DNA from: Victivallis vadensis | Lineage (GTDB): Bacteria; Verrucomicrobiota; Lentisphaeria; Victivallales; Victivallaceae | Direction of reading: 5' to 3' | Length of the DNA: 64,000 nucleotides | NCBI RefSeq assembly: GCF_003096415.1 | Contig: NZ_QEKH01000025.1 | Coordinates: 1-64,000 of the forward strand | Shown: positions 1 to 8,277 of the stretch, in pieces | Layout: every line of letters starts with the position of its first letter | Numbering within the stretch: the stretch's first letter is position 1 | Notes under the pieces: model-generated | What the model saw: only the letters and a program-made list of their open reading frames with translations | What the model was told of the DNA's origin: nothing | The model's database searches: none | Position numbers and translations under genes: made by a program

Positions 1-95
<95 letters not shown>

Positions 96-647
96 GCTCA
101 CTTCGTTCGCGCAAGACAGTTTTTCAGAGTTCCGAAAAACTGTAGAGGATATCGAGAATGCTGACAATGCAAGATTGATACCGAGATGCGGCATCATAAA
201 TGCTGTCGTTGCAGTTATCATTCTCATGATCAGAATCCTCTAAAATTTAGCGAGCCTGCCGATTCCACAACTTTCTGCTGCGAAATCCAGCCTGCTTGGT
301 AACGTCCAAATAAAAACCGAACGCTCCCAAGCGCGCGATCAAGGCCCCGCCAAGAGCCTGCTACAACTCACAAGAAAGCGCCCGGCAAGATGTGTAGACA
401 CAATCCTACCGGATACATTTCACCTATGTTGTAGCAAATAACTTTTTAAACTTGGCGGGTTTTTGATCGCATTTGCTGAAATATAACGGTTGTCAAAATA
501 GCCACTGTCATAAAACGGAGACAATACTCCACCTTACGTACAATACTCCTAATATACCATAGCAAATTGCAATTACAAGAAGAAAAATAATAATATTTCC
601 GATTTTCTGTGAATTTGTTTTGCTTAAAATAAATGTAGGTAATAAAA
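96..647. other. Left flank, no convincing gene; two hairpins
   Basis: No credible coding sequence is seen. Directly after the TGCT tract is a perfect 7-bp inverted repeat (CTTGCGC at 91-97, GCGCAAG at 109-115). Next is a 10-bp hairpin (ACAGTTTTTC at 116-125, GAAAAACTGT at 134-143). From about 430 to 650 the DNA becomes AT-rich and featureless. The left end of the prophage probably lies here, but no attachment site could be recognised. Confidence 0.5.
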
Positions 648-678
648 ATACAAAAAGGCAGACTTTTTCCGGTCTGCC
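648..678 (-). terminator. Rho-independent terminator of the left accessory cluster
   Basis: A 7-bp stem (GGCAGAC 657-663, GTCTGCC 672-678) on the minus strand is followed by a run of T (652-656 on the complement). It lies 13 bp after the stop codon of the last leftward gene. Confidence 0.85.
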
Positions 679-690
679 AGCGGATAAAAT

Positions 691-1053
691 TTACTGTATT
701 GCGATTACCGCGGCTTGCGGCGGTGGGACATCTTTCGGTTCTACCCACTCCGTCATCATCTGAAAGGATGCGAGGTTCTCCGGCAAAGCCTTGAAGCGTT
801 CTCCACTGCCACCGAGGATGATTGCTGTTCCGGCGATTACCGTTCCCCAGCCAATGAAGGTGAACGCTCCTCGGACATCTTTGCATTTGCCCTCTTCATC
901 CACCACCATGACCATGTCCCGGTCTATCTGCACCAGTTCCACAAGGTCACATCCGATGATTTCATAAAGCTCCTGCAGGGTACTGTTGGGATTTTTCTTG
1001 AGGTTGATTTCCGTGACCGTCCGGCTGACGGGATCGATTTTTACTGCACGCAT
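691..1053 (-). CDS. DUF3846-like protein
   Basis: This 120-aa protein has the features of the DUF3846 family found in phages and conjugative elements of gut bacteria: a short N-terminal strand region, then VDEEGK near residue 50, then an aromatic/glycine-rich stretch (FTFIGWGTVIAGTAIILG). The family has no established function. It is the last gene of a six-gene leftward cluster (2401 to 691) and is followed directly by a terminator. The family match is from memory of the motif, so the name is moderate in certainty and the function unknown. Confidence 0.7.
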   Translation of the reverse strand: MRAVKIDPVSRTVTEINLKKNPNSTLQELYEIIGCDLVELVQIDRDMVMVVDEEGKCKDVRGAFTFIGWGTVIAGTAIILGGSGERFKALPENLASFQMMTEWVEPKDVPPPQAAVIAIQ

Positions 1054-1064
1054 AATTCTGGTCC

Positions 1065-1265
1065 TTATTTTACGATGACATATTCCATTACGCGGCAGAG
1101 AGCTTCTTCATAAGAACTGCTGCTGGTGATGTAATCGGTGAATTCTTTGATGAGGTCGGAACGTCCGTTTTGGCGGAGTGCCGCTCTGACCTTGCCGATG
1201 ATGTTGAAAATATTTCCATCAGTACCGGTAAGCTGCACGGAGATGTTGGTCTTGGTATCTGGCAT
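1065..1265 (-). CDS. Small conserved phage protein, unknown function
   Basis: A 66-aa protein starting MPDTKTNISVQLTGTDGN. The pattern VQLTGTDGNIFNIIGKVRAAL resembles a very common small protein of gut phages and mobile elements that has no assigned function. Its start codon overlaps the end of the upstream zinc-finger gene, which suggests translational coupling. It probably belongs with the neighbouring small genes to an accessory or anti-host cluster; that role is inference from position only. Confidence 0.65.
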   Translation of the reverse strand: MPDTKTNISVQLTGTDGNIFNIIGKVRAALRQNGRSDLIKEFTDYITSSSSYEEALCRVMEYVIVK

Positions 1266-1495
1266 TATTTCACCCTCCCGTTTTTACCGGGCCATCCGAT
1301 ACCCTCAAAGTTACGATTTCCGGAGCGGAGTGCTGCAAGCTCGGCATCCACCGCTTTCTGGTAGTCAGGGTGCTGACGTTCCTCTTCAAGACAGTCATGG
1401 CACAATGCCTGCGTGTTGAACCGGCTCATGCTGAAGCCGTCCGCCAGGGATTTGCCGCACCGATCACAGAATTTTTTGTTGAACCACGGATCCAT
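1265..1495 (-). CDS. Small zinc-finger protein
   Basis: A 76-aa protein with two CxxC pairs (C10-x2-C13 in FCDRCGK and C32-x2-C35 in LCHDCLEE), consistent with a treble-clef or zinc-ribbon knuckle binding one zinc ion. The C-terminal half is charged and has no further motif. It sits between two other small accessory genes in the same leftward transcript. A nucleic-acid or protein-binding role is likely for such a fold, but no target can be read from the sequence. Confidence 0.65.
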   Translation of the reverse strand: MDPWFNKKFCDRCGKSLADGFSMSRFNTQALCHDCLEEERQHPDYQKAVDAELAALRSGNRNFEGIGWPGKNGRVK

Positions 1496-1498
1496 AAT

Positions 1499-1888
1499 TC
1501 AGTCCTCCATATTTTTTGTTACTTCCAGTCCAATCCATTCGGACGTCCTGGCAATTCCGTAGACGTGCCATGCTCCGTCATCGTAGATGTAGAGGTAGTT
1601 GGCATTCATCTGTCCCATACCGCAATACTGGTAGTCCTCCACGCTGGCAAAGGTTCTGGGGAGTCGGTACTGCTCCCCACGGTCGCGGTGGTACGCCACG
1701 CAACTTTCCACCGTTTCATTGATTTCGCTGAGATCGCCGAGGGCGATGAGGGCATTGACCTCTTCAGCTGTTTTGTACCATCCGCCGAGGATTGCTCCTG
1801 CGTGGGCGACATAGCCGTCCCAGTTGAGCCGGATAGCTCTGACCGTGCCGTCCGGCTCTCTGATTCCGATTGCTGCTGATGTTGACAT
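1499..1888 (-). CDS. Conserved small phage/mobile-element protein
   Basis: About 129 aa. The pattern near the N-terminus (IGIREPDGTVRAIRLNWDGY, then ILGGWYKTAEEVNALIALGDLS) is typical of an uncharacterised protein found in many phages, plasmids and conjugative elements. The start at 1888 is chosen over an ATG two codons upstream because AAAGGA then has a 7-base spacing. It ends four bases before the zinc-finger gene. Function unknown. Confidence 0.7.
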   Translation of the reverse strand: MSTSAAIGIREPDGTVRAIRLNWDGYVAHAGAILGGWYKTAEEVNALIALGDLSEINETVESCVAYHRDRGEQYRLPRTFASVEDYQYCGMGQMNANYLYIYDDGAWHVYGIARTSEWIGLEVTKNMED

Positions 1889-1900
1889 CTGCATTTCCTT

Positions 1901-2173
1901 TCAGTTGAATTTTTTGATTATGGCGGCAAGTACCGCCTTGGCTTCGGTGGTGGCGGGGCGCATATCCCATCCCCGGTCATAGTTGATGAACTCGCCGTCT
2001 TCGACGTTGCTCATCCAGAGTTTGCTGATTCTGCCCTGCCGGATGCCGTAGTTGCTCGGCTCTTCGAACCGCACCAGCATGATGCGGAACTCTTTGCCGT
2101 TGGCGGTCGCAGTGGCGAATGTCCACTCGTTGCAGGCCTGTGCCGTGCCGGTGATGTTCAGCTCTACTTTCAT
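1901..2173 (-). CDS. Small hypothetical phage protein
   Basis: A 90-aa protein whose first half looks like a compact beta-structure (KVELNITGTAQACNEWTFATA) and whose C-terminus is an amphipathic helix. No family was recognised. It has four bases of spacing from the gene upstream and twelve from the one downstream, so it is clearly part of the 2401-691 operon. Confidence 0.65.
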   Translation of the reverse strand: MKVELNITGTAQACNEWTFATATANGKEFRIMLVRFEEPSNYGIRQGRISKLWMSNVEDGEFINYDRGWDMRPATTEAKAVLAAIIKKFN

Positions 2174-2176
2174 CGC

Positions 2177-2401
2177 TTATTCCTCCCCGAGGATTTCTTT
2201 GAGGGTGTCGCGGCGGGCGAGGAGTTCCTTGAGCGTATTTTCGCTCTGGGCAAGCATCCGGCTCGGCGTGTGGAAGGTGATGTTATAGGGATTATCTGCT
2301 CCGTTGAGAATCCGCTGGGCGAGGTTCTTGATTTCTGTCAGCTCCAGCTCGATTTTGTGGTTCAGGCGGGCAATCTCTTTTTGCATCTGTTCTTTAGTCA
2401 T
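2177..2401 (-). CDS. Small coiled-coil protein, first gene of accessory cluster
   Basis: A 74-aa, highly charged, helical protein with heptad-like leucines, probably one or two coiled-coil helices. It is the first gene of the leftward accessory cluster: it follows a strong terminator (2510-2551) and a promoter-like sequence (2449-2477). A GGAG ribosome-binding site lies upstream of its ATG. No family recognised. Confidence 0.65.
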   Translation of the reverse strand: MTKEQMQKEIARLNHKIELELTEIKNLAQRILNGADNPYNITFHTPSRMLAQSENTLKELLARRDTLKEILGEE

Positions 2402-2448
2402 TTTTATGTATCTCCTTGTATGTTAAGGCTTTGCTTTGTACTATACAT

Positions 2449-2477
2449 AATTAAGCGTGCTAATGCGTTAATATCCA
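2449..2477 (-). promoter_or_regulatory. Promoter-like site of the accessory cluster, shared with the DUF2924 operon
   Basis: On the minus strand TGGATA (2477-2472) is followed after 17 bp by TTAATT (2454-2449). The same arrangement occurs at 40292-40320. The two regions also share AGCACGCTTAATTATGT without mismatch and a CGCAG box further upstream. An imperfect inverted repeat (ATTAAGCG / GCGTTAAT) overlaps the site. It lies about 50 bp before the first gene of the cluster. Conservation between two separate operons supports a real control site. Confidence 0.6.
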
Positions 2478-2505
2478 ATGACTTAATGATATTTCTGCGA
2501 TAATA

Positions 2506-2551
2506 AACAAAAAAAGCCCATACAGAACCGGGGGAAGTTCCATATGGGCTT
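2506..2551 (-). terminator. Rho-independent terminator after the lipoprotein gene
   Basis: A 9-bp stem (AAGCCCATA 2514-2522, TATGGGCTT 2543-2551) is followed on the minus strand by seven T residues. It lies 20 bp after the stop codon of the lipoprotein gene and separates the tail operon from the left accessory cluster. Confidence 0.9.
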
Positions 2552-2570
2552 GAAATAGATGGAGTGACAG

Positions 2571-2939
2571 TTATTTACCGGACAGAGACTCTACTACTTT
2601 GTCCGGATCTGCCCCGGCTTCAATCAGGTCAACCGTTGCTCCGTTGATTTGCCTGCCTATTTTGATTTTAAGATTTCCATCGGTGGCAACTCCGGTTTTG
2701 CTTTCAGCTCCGGCTGTTCCGTCAGCATTGGCTTTGCCAGTTACCTCGATCTCTACATTGTCCCTGGTCACGGCCGAGAGGATTTTTCCGTAACGCAGAT
2801 TCATGGAAAGAGCGCAGTTTTCCGGATTGATGCCGACATCAAATCCAACTCCGTCACCATACTGGATGGCGTTATGTCCGCATCCGGTCATGGCAAGGGA
2901 AATCACGGTAATTCCGATAAAGAAAAAAATTTTATGCAT
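2571..2939 (-). CDS. Phage-encoded lipoprotein
   Basis: A 122-aa protein with a lipoprotein signal peptide: MHKIFFFIG start, hydrophobic core, lipobox LAMTGC with the acylated cysteine at about residue 20. The mature part is a small, beta-rich, Gly/Asn-containing domain with no recognised family. The ATG overlaps the end of the preceding gene; a longer upstream frame was rejected because it would destroy the signal peptide. It is the last gene of the tail transcript. Phage lipoproteins in this position may serve lysis (spanin-like) or superinfection exclusion. Neither can be shown; the protein is longer than typical Rz1. Confidence 0.7.
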   Translation of the reverse strand: MHKIFFFIGITVISLAMTGCGHNAIQYGDGVGFDVGINPENCALSMNLRYGKILSAVTRDNVEIEVTGKANADGTAGAESKTGVATDGNLKIKIGRQINGATVDLIEAGADPDKVVESLSGK

Positions 2940-3384
2940 TGTTTTTGTTCTCCTGTTTGCTTTTTTTCTTGCATACAGCACACTCGCAGGGACTGGTCCA
3001 TGCCGCCCAGCCGAGAGCCTGACAGATATTGCCAAAGCGTCTTGCCTGGTTCATCACAATGTAACGCCGGGGATCGTACCAGGCGTACTCTGCTTTCGCT
3101 GCGGTATAACCGTTGCGTTTGAACCGGGCATTGGATTCTGCAAAAGCTTCTTTGCTCAAATCGCTTTCATGCCACTCTACATCGTGAATCAGAGCGACTA
3201 CAGCAAGACTGGGGTGCAATGCTGAAATAGCATCACGCAGCCAGTCCGGGAAAGCGTCCGGACCGATGCCGTTATAAATTGAGCAGAGCTGCTGCATATT
3301 GTACTTGCGGAGGATTTCTGCATTTTCAAGTTTAAGGCTCTCCGCTTTTGCCCGTAACTTTTTGATTTCTTTCAATCTGTTCAT
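2932..3384 (-). CDS. Hypothetical phage protein with coiled-coil start and Cys cluster
   Basis: A 150-aa protein. Residues 1-28 form a basic coiled-coil-like helix. A central region around FPDWLRDAISALH and LIHDVEWHES contains conserved-looking His/Asp/Glu residues that could be catalytic or metal-binding. The C-terminus has CECAVCKKK. It overlaps both neighbours (3381 upstream, 2939 downstream) by a few bases, as expected in a tight phage operon. It might belong to lysis or tail accessory functions, but no family was recognised. Confidence 0.6.
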   Translation of the reverse strand: MNRLKEIKKLRAKAESLKLENAEILRKYNMQQLCSIYNGIGPDAFPDWLRDAISALHPSLAVVALIHDVEWHESDLSKEAFAESNARFKRNGYTAAKAEYAWYDPRRYIVMNQARRFGNICQALGWAAWTSPCECAVCKKKSKQENKNNA

Positions 3385-3926
3385 ACACCATTACTTTCTT
3401 TGATTATTTCCGCATAGAGTTCGGCAGATTCTTCAGAGAGTTCACGCATGGTATGGGGTGGTTCTCCAAGCATATCTGCCCGGAACTCTACTGCAGAAAA
3501 ATCTGCGGCACATTCAGCAGTTTCAATTTTTGTCTTTTCAAGGAAATACCTCTGCCAGAAATTGCTCAACCAGACGGTCACAGCAGTCCCCTTGGGTTTC
3601 CGCATAACGGCAAGAGTCGATGCCATTGTGATGTCACTGCTGTTGAGATATTTCTGCTCATACTGCTTGAAAACAGTTTGCAGACGCTCGATCATTTTTT
3701 TCCTGTAATCAATCAGAGCATCTCCGGCATACTCCACATAGGTCTTGCGGATGATGCCATCTGCAAGCTCATAATGGGGACGCATATGTTTTTTCTGCGG
3801 AGCGGACTCCATTGGCAGAAAACCGTACTGCTTCATAATCTCCGGATTCTTGTTGAAATTCCGGATGCCCCAGTATTCCTCCGGAGCGGGGATTACTGTA
3901 AATTCATCAATGAAACGTGCGTACAT
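3381..3926 (-). CDS. Hypothetical phage tail-region protein
   Basis: A 181-aa protein that begins MYARFIDEFTVIPAPEEYWG. Its proline/tryptophan-rich start resembles the N-termini of some tail-fibre assembly proteins, but the match is only suggestive. The rest is helical and charged. It is separated by one base from the lectin-like gene upstream and overlaps the gene downstream by four bases. A tail-fibre chaperone role is possible from position; the function is not known. Confidence 0.55.
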   Translation of the reverse strand: MYARFIDEFTVIPAPEEYWGIRNFNKNPEIMKQYGFLPMESAPQKKHMRPHYELADGIIRKTYVEYAGDALIDYRKKMIERLQTVFKQYEQKYLNSSDITMASTLAVMRKPKGTAVTVWLSNFWQRYFLEKTKIETAECAADFSAVEFRADMLGEPPHTMRELSEESAELYAEIIKESNGV

Positions 3927-3927
3927 T

Positions 3928-4548
3928 TTACCTCCTGTCAGTTTGATAAATATCCCATATTTCTGCTTCTGAAAGGCAGGTTTCGTAGAGTCTCACGTCA
4001 GAGAGCATTCCCCAATGATCCCAGATATAAAAGGTTGCACCGGGGAAGTGAAGCGGACTCCACTCTGTCTGCTCCCACAGCTCACCATTTACATATATAG
4101 TGATAATGTTATTGGAAAGCGTGGCTGCCAAATGGAAAGGATCACCAGTCATAGCCTGGTCAAAATCATGATCATAGGAGCTGTCCCAAGTTTCCAGAAC
4201 CGTTCTTGTCCCCATCCGGTATTGCCAGAAGAAGGCATTATCTTCGCTGTCAATGCCAAACATATTTCCGCGACCGCCACCTGTGAACATTACATTTGCC
4301 ATCAGGGTTATATCTGTGATATTCCCTTTAGGCAATGGAAACTCCAACGTGCCACTTGCCCAGCCATCAGGAGTAAAAATCATTGTATCACCTGTAATGG
4401 CGTGCTTATACGGAGAGATGTCTTTCACAAAATCCCGCAATGGCAGATGCAAAACCGGTTCTTTGGGGAAATATGGAGCCTGCGGAACAATCAGTTTTGC
4501 ATTGGATGAACGCAGTTCCCCCAGTAATGGATCATACCCTATCGGCAC
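3928..4548 (-). CDS. Concanavalin A/LamG-like lectin-domain tail protein
   Basis: About 206 aa. After a short linker, residues ~35-200 read as a jelly-roll lectin fold of the LamG/ConA-like type: repeated beta-strands (GTLEFPLPKG, ITIYVNGELWEQTEWSP, FYIWDHWGMLSDVRLYE) ending in the usual sequence of strand then SEAEIWDIYQTDRR. Such domains bind glycans. Next to the LRR and collagen-like fibre genes, this protein probably helps the virion recognise surface sugars. The start is taken at a GTG (4548) because GGAGGT lies six bases upstream; the longer frame lacks a site and runs through the previous gene. Confidence 0.7.
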   Translation of the reverse strand: MPIGYDPLLGELRSSNAKLIVPQAPYFPKEPVLHLPLRDFVKDISPYKHAITGDTMIFTPDGWASGTLEFPLPKGNITDITLMANVMFTGGGRGNMFGIDSEDNAFFWQYRMGTRTVLETWDSSYDHDFDQAMTGDPFHLAATLSNNIITIYVNGELWEQTEWSPLHFPGATFYIWDHWGMLSDVRLYETCLSEAEIWDIYQTDRR

Positions 4549-4798
4549 GCTGCACCTCCAATGTTTCATTGATGGGACGGTAAATGAGATTTTCAGCGTT
4601 TTCCCATCTGCCGTATGCCCATTCAATAATGGTTTCTGCTGTTTCCGGGATTTGGGTTATCCGGTGAACAGGACGGATTTCAGCATTGGAAAAACAGATG
4701 TAATGAACATCACCGGACTGCTTTATAATATAAGGAAGCAGCTTCCGGCGCTGAAAATGGATACTGGTAGCTTCAAAGCCGTAACAATCAATTTGCAT
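4532..4798 (-). CDS. Small hypothetical tail-region protein
   Basis: About 88 aa, starting MQIDCYGFEATSIHFQRR. No family recognised. The stop codon lies inside the start region of the lectin-like gene, so the two overlap by 17 bases and are likely coupled. The protein has a conserved-looking SNAEIRPVHRI segment and a C-terminal LIYRPINETLEVQRADR strand region. Position suggests a tail fibre accessory or assembly role; this is inference. Confidence 0.5.
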   Translation of the reverse strand: MQIDCYGFEATSIHFQRRKLLPYIIKQSGDVHYICFSNAEIRPVHRITQIPETAETIIEWAYGRWENAENLIYRPINETLEVQRADRV

Positions 4799-4988
4799 TA
4801 ATTTTCTCCGTTTGGTCAATCACGCCATCTGTTTCCAGATAGGTGAACTCTGCTCCTTCGATATCCACCGCATCGTCAAAGATGATGCCGGTTTCAACTT
4901 GCAGGATTTTTCTGTTCTCATCGCTGAAGGTGCGGTAAAGTTTCACTCCGTCAGCATTTTCTCCGAAAAGTTCTTTTTGAATTGCCAT
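4788..4988 (-). CDS. Small acidic hypothetical tail-region protein
   Basis: A 66-aa acidic protein following the LRR gene by one base and overlapping the next gene. The sequence (IFDDAVDIEGAEFTYLETDG) looks beta-rich. No family recognised. It is clearly part of the tail-fibre transcript. Confidence 0.5.
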   Translation of the reverse strand: MAIQKELFGENADGVKLYRTFSDENRKILQVETGIIFDDAVDIEGAEFTYLETDGVIDQTEKINAN

Positions 4989-4989
4989 A

Positions 4990-6516
4990 TTACTCCTCCA
5001 TCTCTTTCATGTAGTTTGCATAATTACTCCAGTTTGAAGCGGTTTTGTACGCCGTCAGAATGGTTCTGTCTGTACTCTTGGGGACCCAGATGATGCAACT
5101 GCCGGGGATGTCATTGAAAACATTGCTGCTGCTCAACGTAGGCGGCGTTTCCCGGTAGCAGTAATAATCTCTCATAGCACGGCAATAACGGAATGCGCCA
5201 CTGCGGATAGTGGTAATATCGGCGTGCAACTTTACTTCTGTCAGGCGGTAACATTCATAGAATGCTTCATCCCCGATATAAGTGATATTTTCCGGGATCT
5301 CAATGGATTCTAAACTGTAGCAACAGTAGCATAACCCATTGGGAATGCTTGTCCAACTTGACGGAATGTTGATGTGCCGCAAATTCCTGCAATGATGAAA
5401 AATGTAGCCATTGACTCTTGTCAGACTTTCAGGCAGATTGACTTTCTCCATTGCATAGCAATCCTGAAATACCCGGTCTTCCAACCATTCCAGACCTTCC
5501 GGCAATCGGACTTCCCGCAAGGCGTAATTTACGCAGAACGCATAACTGCGAATCGATCGCAGAGAACTGGGAAAATTGACATAATTGATGGAGTAGCACC
5601 CATGGAATGCATATGGATGAATTTCCGATATGCCCTCCGGAAATGTTACCCCATCAAGAACATGACAATTGTAACAGACTTGCTCCGGAATGATGGTAAT
5701 GGAATCCGGAAACACGATCCGCGACAATCCATAGCAATACTGCATAGAATATCTGCCGATAGATGTCAGAGAATCCGGAAAAACAATCGCAACCAGTGAA
5801 CGGCATTCATAGAATATCTGCTCACCCATGGATTGCAGAGTTCTGTCCATAGTGATGGTACGCAGACCGTATTTATATTGAAAAGCATAATTGCTCATCT
5901 GCCGGATTCCGGCGATCCTTGCGGCAATCAGGTAATAGTTGCCACTGCTGCCCTGACAGAAATAATCCGGGATGTACCAACTGCCGCCATCGGAGATTTT
6001 CATTTTTATTGTATATGTTCCATAGTCGGCATAGGTGAAACTGACACTCTGTCTCCCGGTGGCAGTAATATCATCTGAACTGCCGTTGCCCCAGTCGATA
6101 TGCAGAGTTCCGCTTTCTATATAAGGATAAAAAGTGACGGTCAGCCCGGTGGGAATCTCCATTCTGACATCAAATTCAGCTGCACCGCTTTCAGTGGTAT
6201 AGATTGCTCCAATGTCCCGGTGACCGGAGATATTGCTGTATTCACAGTTCCATCCCTGGAACACCATTCCCGGATGTTCCGGCGGAGTGGGCGGTTCTGC
6301 TGATTCGCCTTCTGCAATAAACATGGTTTTGAGAACCGTTCCGTCATAATCAATGAATCGGATTCTGTTTCCGAAATCTTCCGGCAACAGGGCATCCACC
6401 GCAGAAGCGTATTCCGAAAGCCGTTCATTGACCAACATACCGCCCTTGGCATTGATGGCACGCTTGAGATCCGCTTTGGCAGCGGAAAGCCGTGTAAGTT
6501 CACTTGCCACACTCAT
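4990..6516 (-). CDS. BspA-type leucine-rich-repeat tail fibre protein
   Basis: A 508-aa protein. Residues ~1-50 form an alpha-helical stretch (LTRLSAAKADLKRAI) like the attachment helices of tail fibres. Residues ~60-200 are beta-rich. Residues ~210-490 consist of about ten BspA-like (LRR_5) repeats of ~23 aa with the pattern IxxxAFxxCxxLxxIxIPxSLTxI, for example SIGRYSMQYCYGLSRIVFPD. Many repeat positions carry Cys and Tyr. LRR_5 repeats are usual in surface and adhesion proteins. In a phage tail gene they suggest a receptor-binding fibre. The start at 6516 is chosen because the longer frame runs through the upstream gene; it overlaps that gene's stop. Confidence 0.85.
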   Translation of the reverse strand: MSVASELTRLSAAKADLKRAINAKGGMLVNERLSEYASAVDALLPEDFGNRIRFIDYDGTVLKTMFIAEGESAEPPTPPEHPGMVFQGWNCEYSNISGHRDIGAIYTTESGAAEFDVRMEIPTGLTVTFYPYIESGTLHIDWGNGSSDDITATGRQSVSFTYADYGTYTIKMKISDGGSWYIPDYFCQGSSGNYYLIAARIAGIRQMSNYAFQYKYGLRTITMDRTLQSMGEQIFYECRSLVAIVFPDSLTSIGRYSMQYCYGLSRIVFPDSITIIPEQVCYNCHVLDGVTFPEGISEIHPYAFHGCYSINYVNFPSSLRSIRSYAFCVNYALREVRLPEGLEWLEDRVFQDCYAMEKVNLPESLTRVNGYIFHHCRNLRHINIPSSWTSIPNGLCYCCYSLESIEIPENITYIGDEAFYECYRLTEVKLHADITTIRSGAFRYCRAMRDYYCYRETPPTLSSSNVFNDIPGSCIIWVPKSTDRTILTAYKTASNWSNYANYMKEMEE

Positions 6517-6517
6517 A

Positions 6518-7564
6518 TCAAATCTCCTTAAGCAAATCTTCCAGACCAACCAGCATACTGCCGATTTCCTGAAAAACAGATTCAACAGTAGTACCGGAGA
6601 AGTAATTCCCCTCATCGGCAACGGCTATATTGGCGGCACTGTCAATGATGAATTTTACCCAGAGACCGGCAAAGTCTTCTGCCGTAACTTCTGCTTTTTC
6701 ACTGGTCAGAAAAGCAATAAACTTGTGGTCAGCGGTCCATTCTGTTCCATCTGTAATAAAGTCCGTGCCGTCTGCGGCAGTGGCAAAAGCAGTATAGGCA
6801 TAAAAGGTTTTGCCATCCGTTCCCGGTTCGCCCTGCGCTCCGGTAAGCAATCCGAAACAATCGCTCCATCCGTAATCAGCAGCATTGCCGCTTTGCCAAA
6901 TGCGGCTGTCTCCTTTGAGCCGCAACCGGAAAAATTTGTCATTTTCTCCTTGCGGGGAATGCCAATCTGCGGCAGTTTCAGAAGCTGTTTCAGAAAAGAT
7001 AAGTTCAAATCCGGCAGAACATAATGCCCGGACTTGAGCTTCATTCAGATATTCGGCTGCGATTTCGGTGGGGTTGCCGGTACTGCTGATACGGTTGCGG
7101 ACGGTGAATCCCTTGACCTGCAGAACAAAGACTTCTGAACCGGATTCATCCAGTCCTACCAGTTCTCCGTTGAGCGTAGCCACCTGTTCCTGCTTGCCCA
7201 GAAGCGTATTCAGCTCTGCGGTATTCATTTCTGAAAGTGGAATAGTGAATTCCGTAAAGGTATATTCCGTTTCATTGATGATCTCTGTTACCGACTGGAC
7301 ATTGATCCCGGCATGATCCGCAACCAGGATATAATTGCTGCCGGAATCAAAATCATCATCCATTACCCACTGCCATGCCGGAATGTTGACCAACTCGTTC
7401 AAAGGATAAGGATCTGCATTTTCACCGCTGGCAAAGATCCGCATTTTAAGACAGGCAGATACTCCCCGCGTCAGAGTCGGGGCAGAAGCATTTCTGGCAT
7501 TGGCGTAATCACGCACCACGCCGAGAGTGCTTTCTGCATTTACATATAATGTAATAGTCTGCAT
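6518..7564 (-). CDS. Tail fibre protein with collagen-like segment
   Basis: A 348-aa protein. The N-terminal ~150 residues are predicted beta-strand with DESGSEVFVLQVKG-like segments. A short GAQGEPGTDGK collagen-like Gly-x-y motif at about residue 245 precedes a FYAYTAFATAADG carbohydrate/fibre-type repeat of the kind seen in many phage fibre and baseplate proteins (YxAYAxxxxG...F). The C-terminus ends in helix. It lies directly upstream of the LRR protein, whose start overlaps its stop. Together they probably form the adhesion device. Confidence 0.7.
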   Translation of the reverse strand: MQTITLYVNAESTLGVVRDYANARNASAPTLTRGVSACLKMRIFASGENADPYPLNELVNIPAWQWVMDDDFDSGSNYILVADHAGINVQSVTEIINETEYTFTEFTIPLSEMNTAELNTLLGKQEQVATLNGELVGLDESGSEVFVLQVKGFTVRNRISSTGNPTEIAAEYLNEAQVRALCSAGFELIFSETASETAADWHSPQGENDKFFRLRLKGDSRIWQSGNAADYGWSDCFGLLTGAQGEPGTDGKTFYAYTAFATAADGTDFITDGTEWTADHKFIAFLTSEKAEVTAEDFAGLWVKFIIDSAANIAVADEGNYFSGTTVESVFQEIGSMLVGLEDLLKEI

Positions 7565-7566
7565 AA

Positions 7567-8277
7567 TTACCTTTCATATTTTGATTTGCCGGGAAACATC
7601 CGGAAAAGTTCTTTTTTCAAGGTGGCAAATCCCTTGTCATTGTATCCGAGCAGAACTTTATCCAAGGCGGGAACTTTTTCACTTTCACAGGTCACTTTGA
7701 AAAGTTTCTGTTCAAAACCTCCGGTGATGCCCAGGAGTCCGTGAAAAAGGGTATTGATCCCATATCCGATATCACTTTGATAGTCTGTATTCCGCATTGC
7801 CCGGAGAAGTTTCCGTCCCGGCAAACGCTGGGGAACATGACTTTCAAAATTATGCTTCAGGTGAAGATTCCGCTTTTCAAAGAACTCAAAAGTTCTGCGG
7901 ATACGCCGTTGCCAAATGCTCCCGTCAACAGGGAAACGCTCCTTGTTCCGGGCGTTATAAATCGGAGGAACTGTGCTGAAATCAAACTCTTGCAGCAAAA
8001 CGCAGTCATCGGAAGACCAGACAAACTCCGGAGTGATGTCCGGAACTGCAGTCAGCGCAAACAGAACTTTGCGGATGATATTGCCGTCCTTGTTATGCTT
8101 GAGGGTATCAGCCATCTGCAAAGTGGTTACATTTTGTAACCAGTTGGGTATTTCACTTGCAACTACAATAATTTTGCGGTAACCGATGCCATTTTTTTCA
8201 ATGGAGCGGAGAAAGATCCGGAGTTCATCATTGTTGTTTTTGCTGCCGGTTCCAAGGGGGATTATGATATCAACCAT
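7567..8277 (-). CDS. Glycosyltransferase-like protein (Stealth/GT-A-like)
   Basis: A 236-aa protein beginning VDIIIPLGTGS, then NNDELRIFLRSIEKN, IVVASEIPNWLQ and VWSSDDCVLLQ. The order is an N-terminal nucleotide-binding strand, an NDELRxxLRSIEK helix, and an acidic SSDD motif, as in GT-A-fold transferases and the conserved region 2 of Stealth-type hexose-1-phosphate transferases. It may modify phage or host glycans. The gene lies in the middle of the tail fibre operon and overlaps the upstream gene by eight bases, so it is phage cargo, not a host gene. The family call is moderate. Confidence 0.6.
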   Translation of the reverse strand: MVDIIIPLGTGSKNNNDELRIFLRSIEKNGIGYRKIIVVASEIPNWLQNVTTLQMADTLKHNKDGNIIRKVLFALTAVPDITPEFVWSSDDCVLLQEFDFSTVPPIYNARNKERFPVDGSIWQRRIRRTFEFFEKRNLHLKHNFESHVPQRLPGRKLLRAMRNTDYQSDIGYGINTLFHGLLGITGGFEQKLFKVTCESEKVPALDKVLLGYNDKGFATLKKELFRMFPGKSKYER

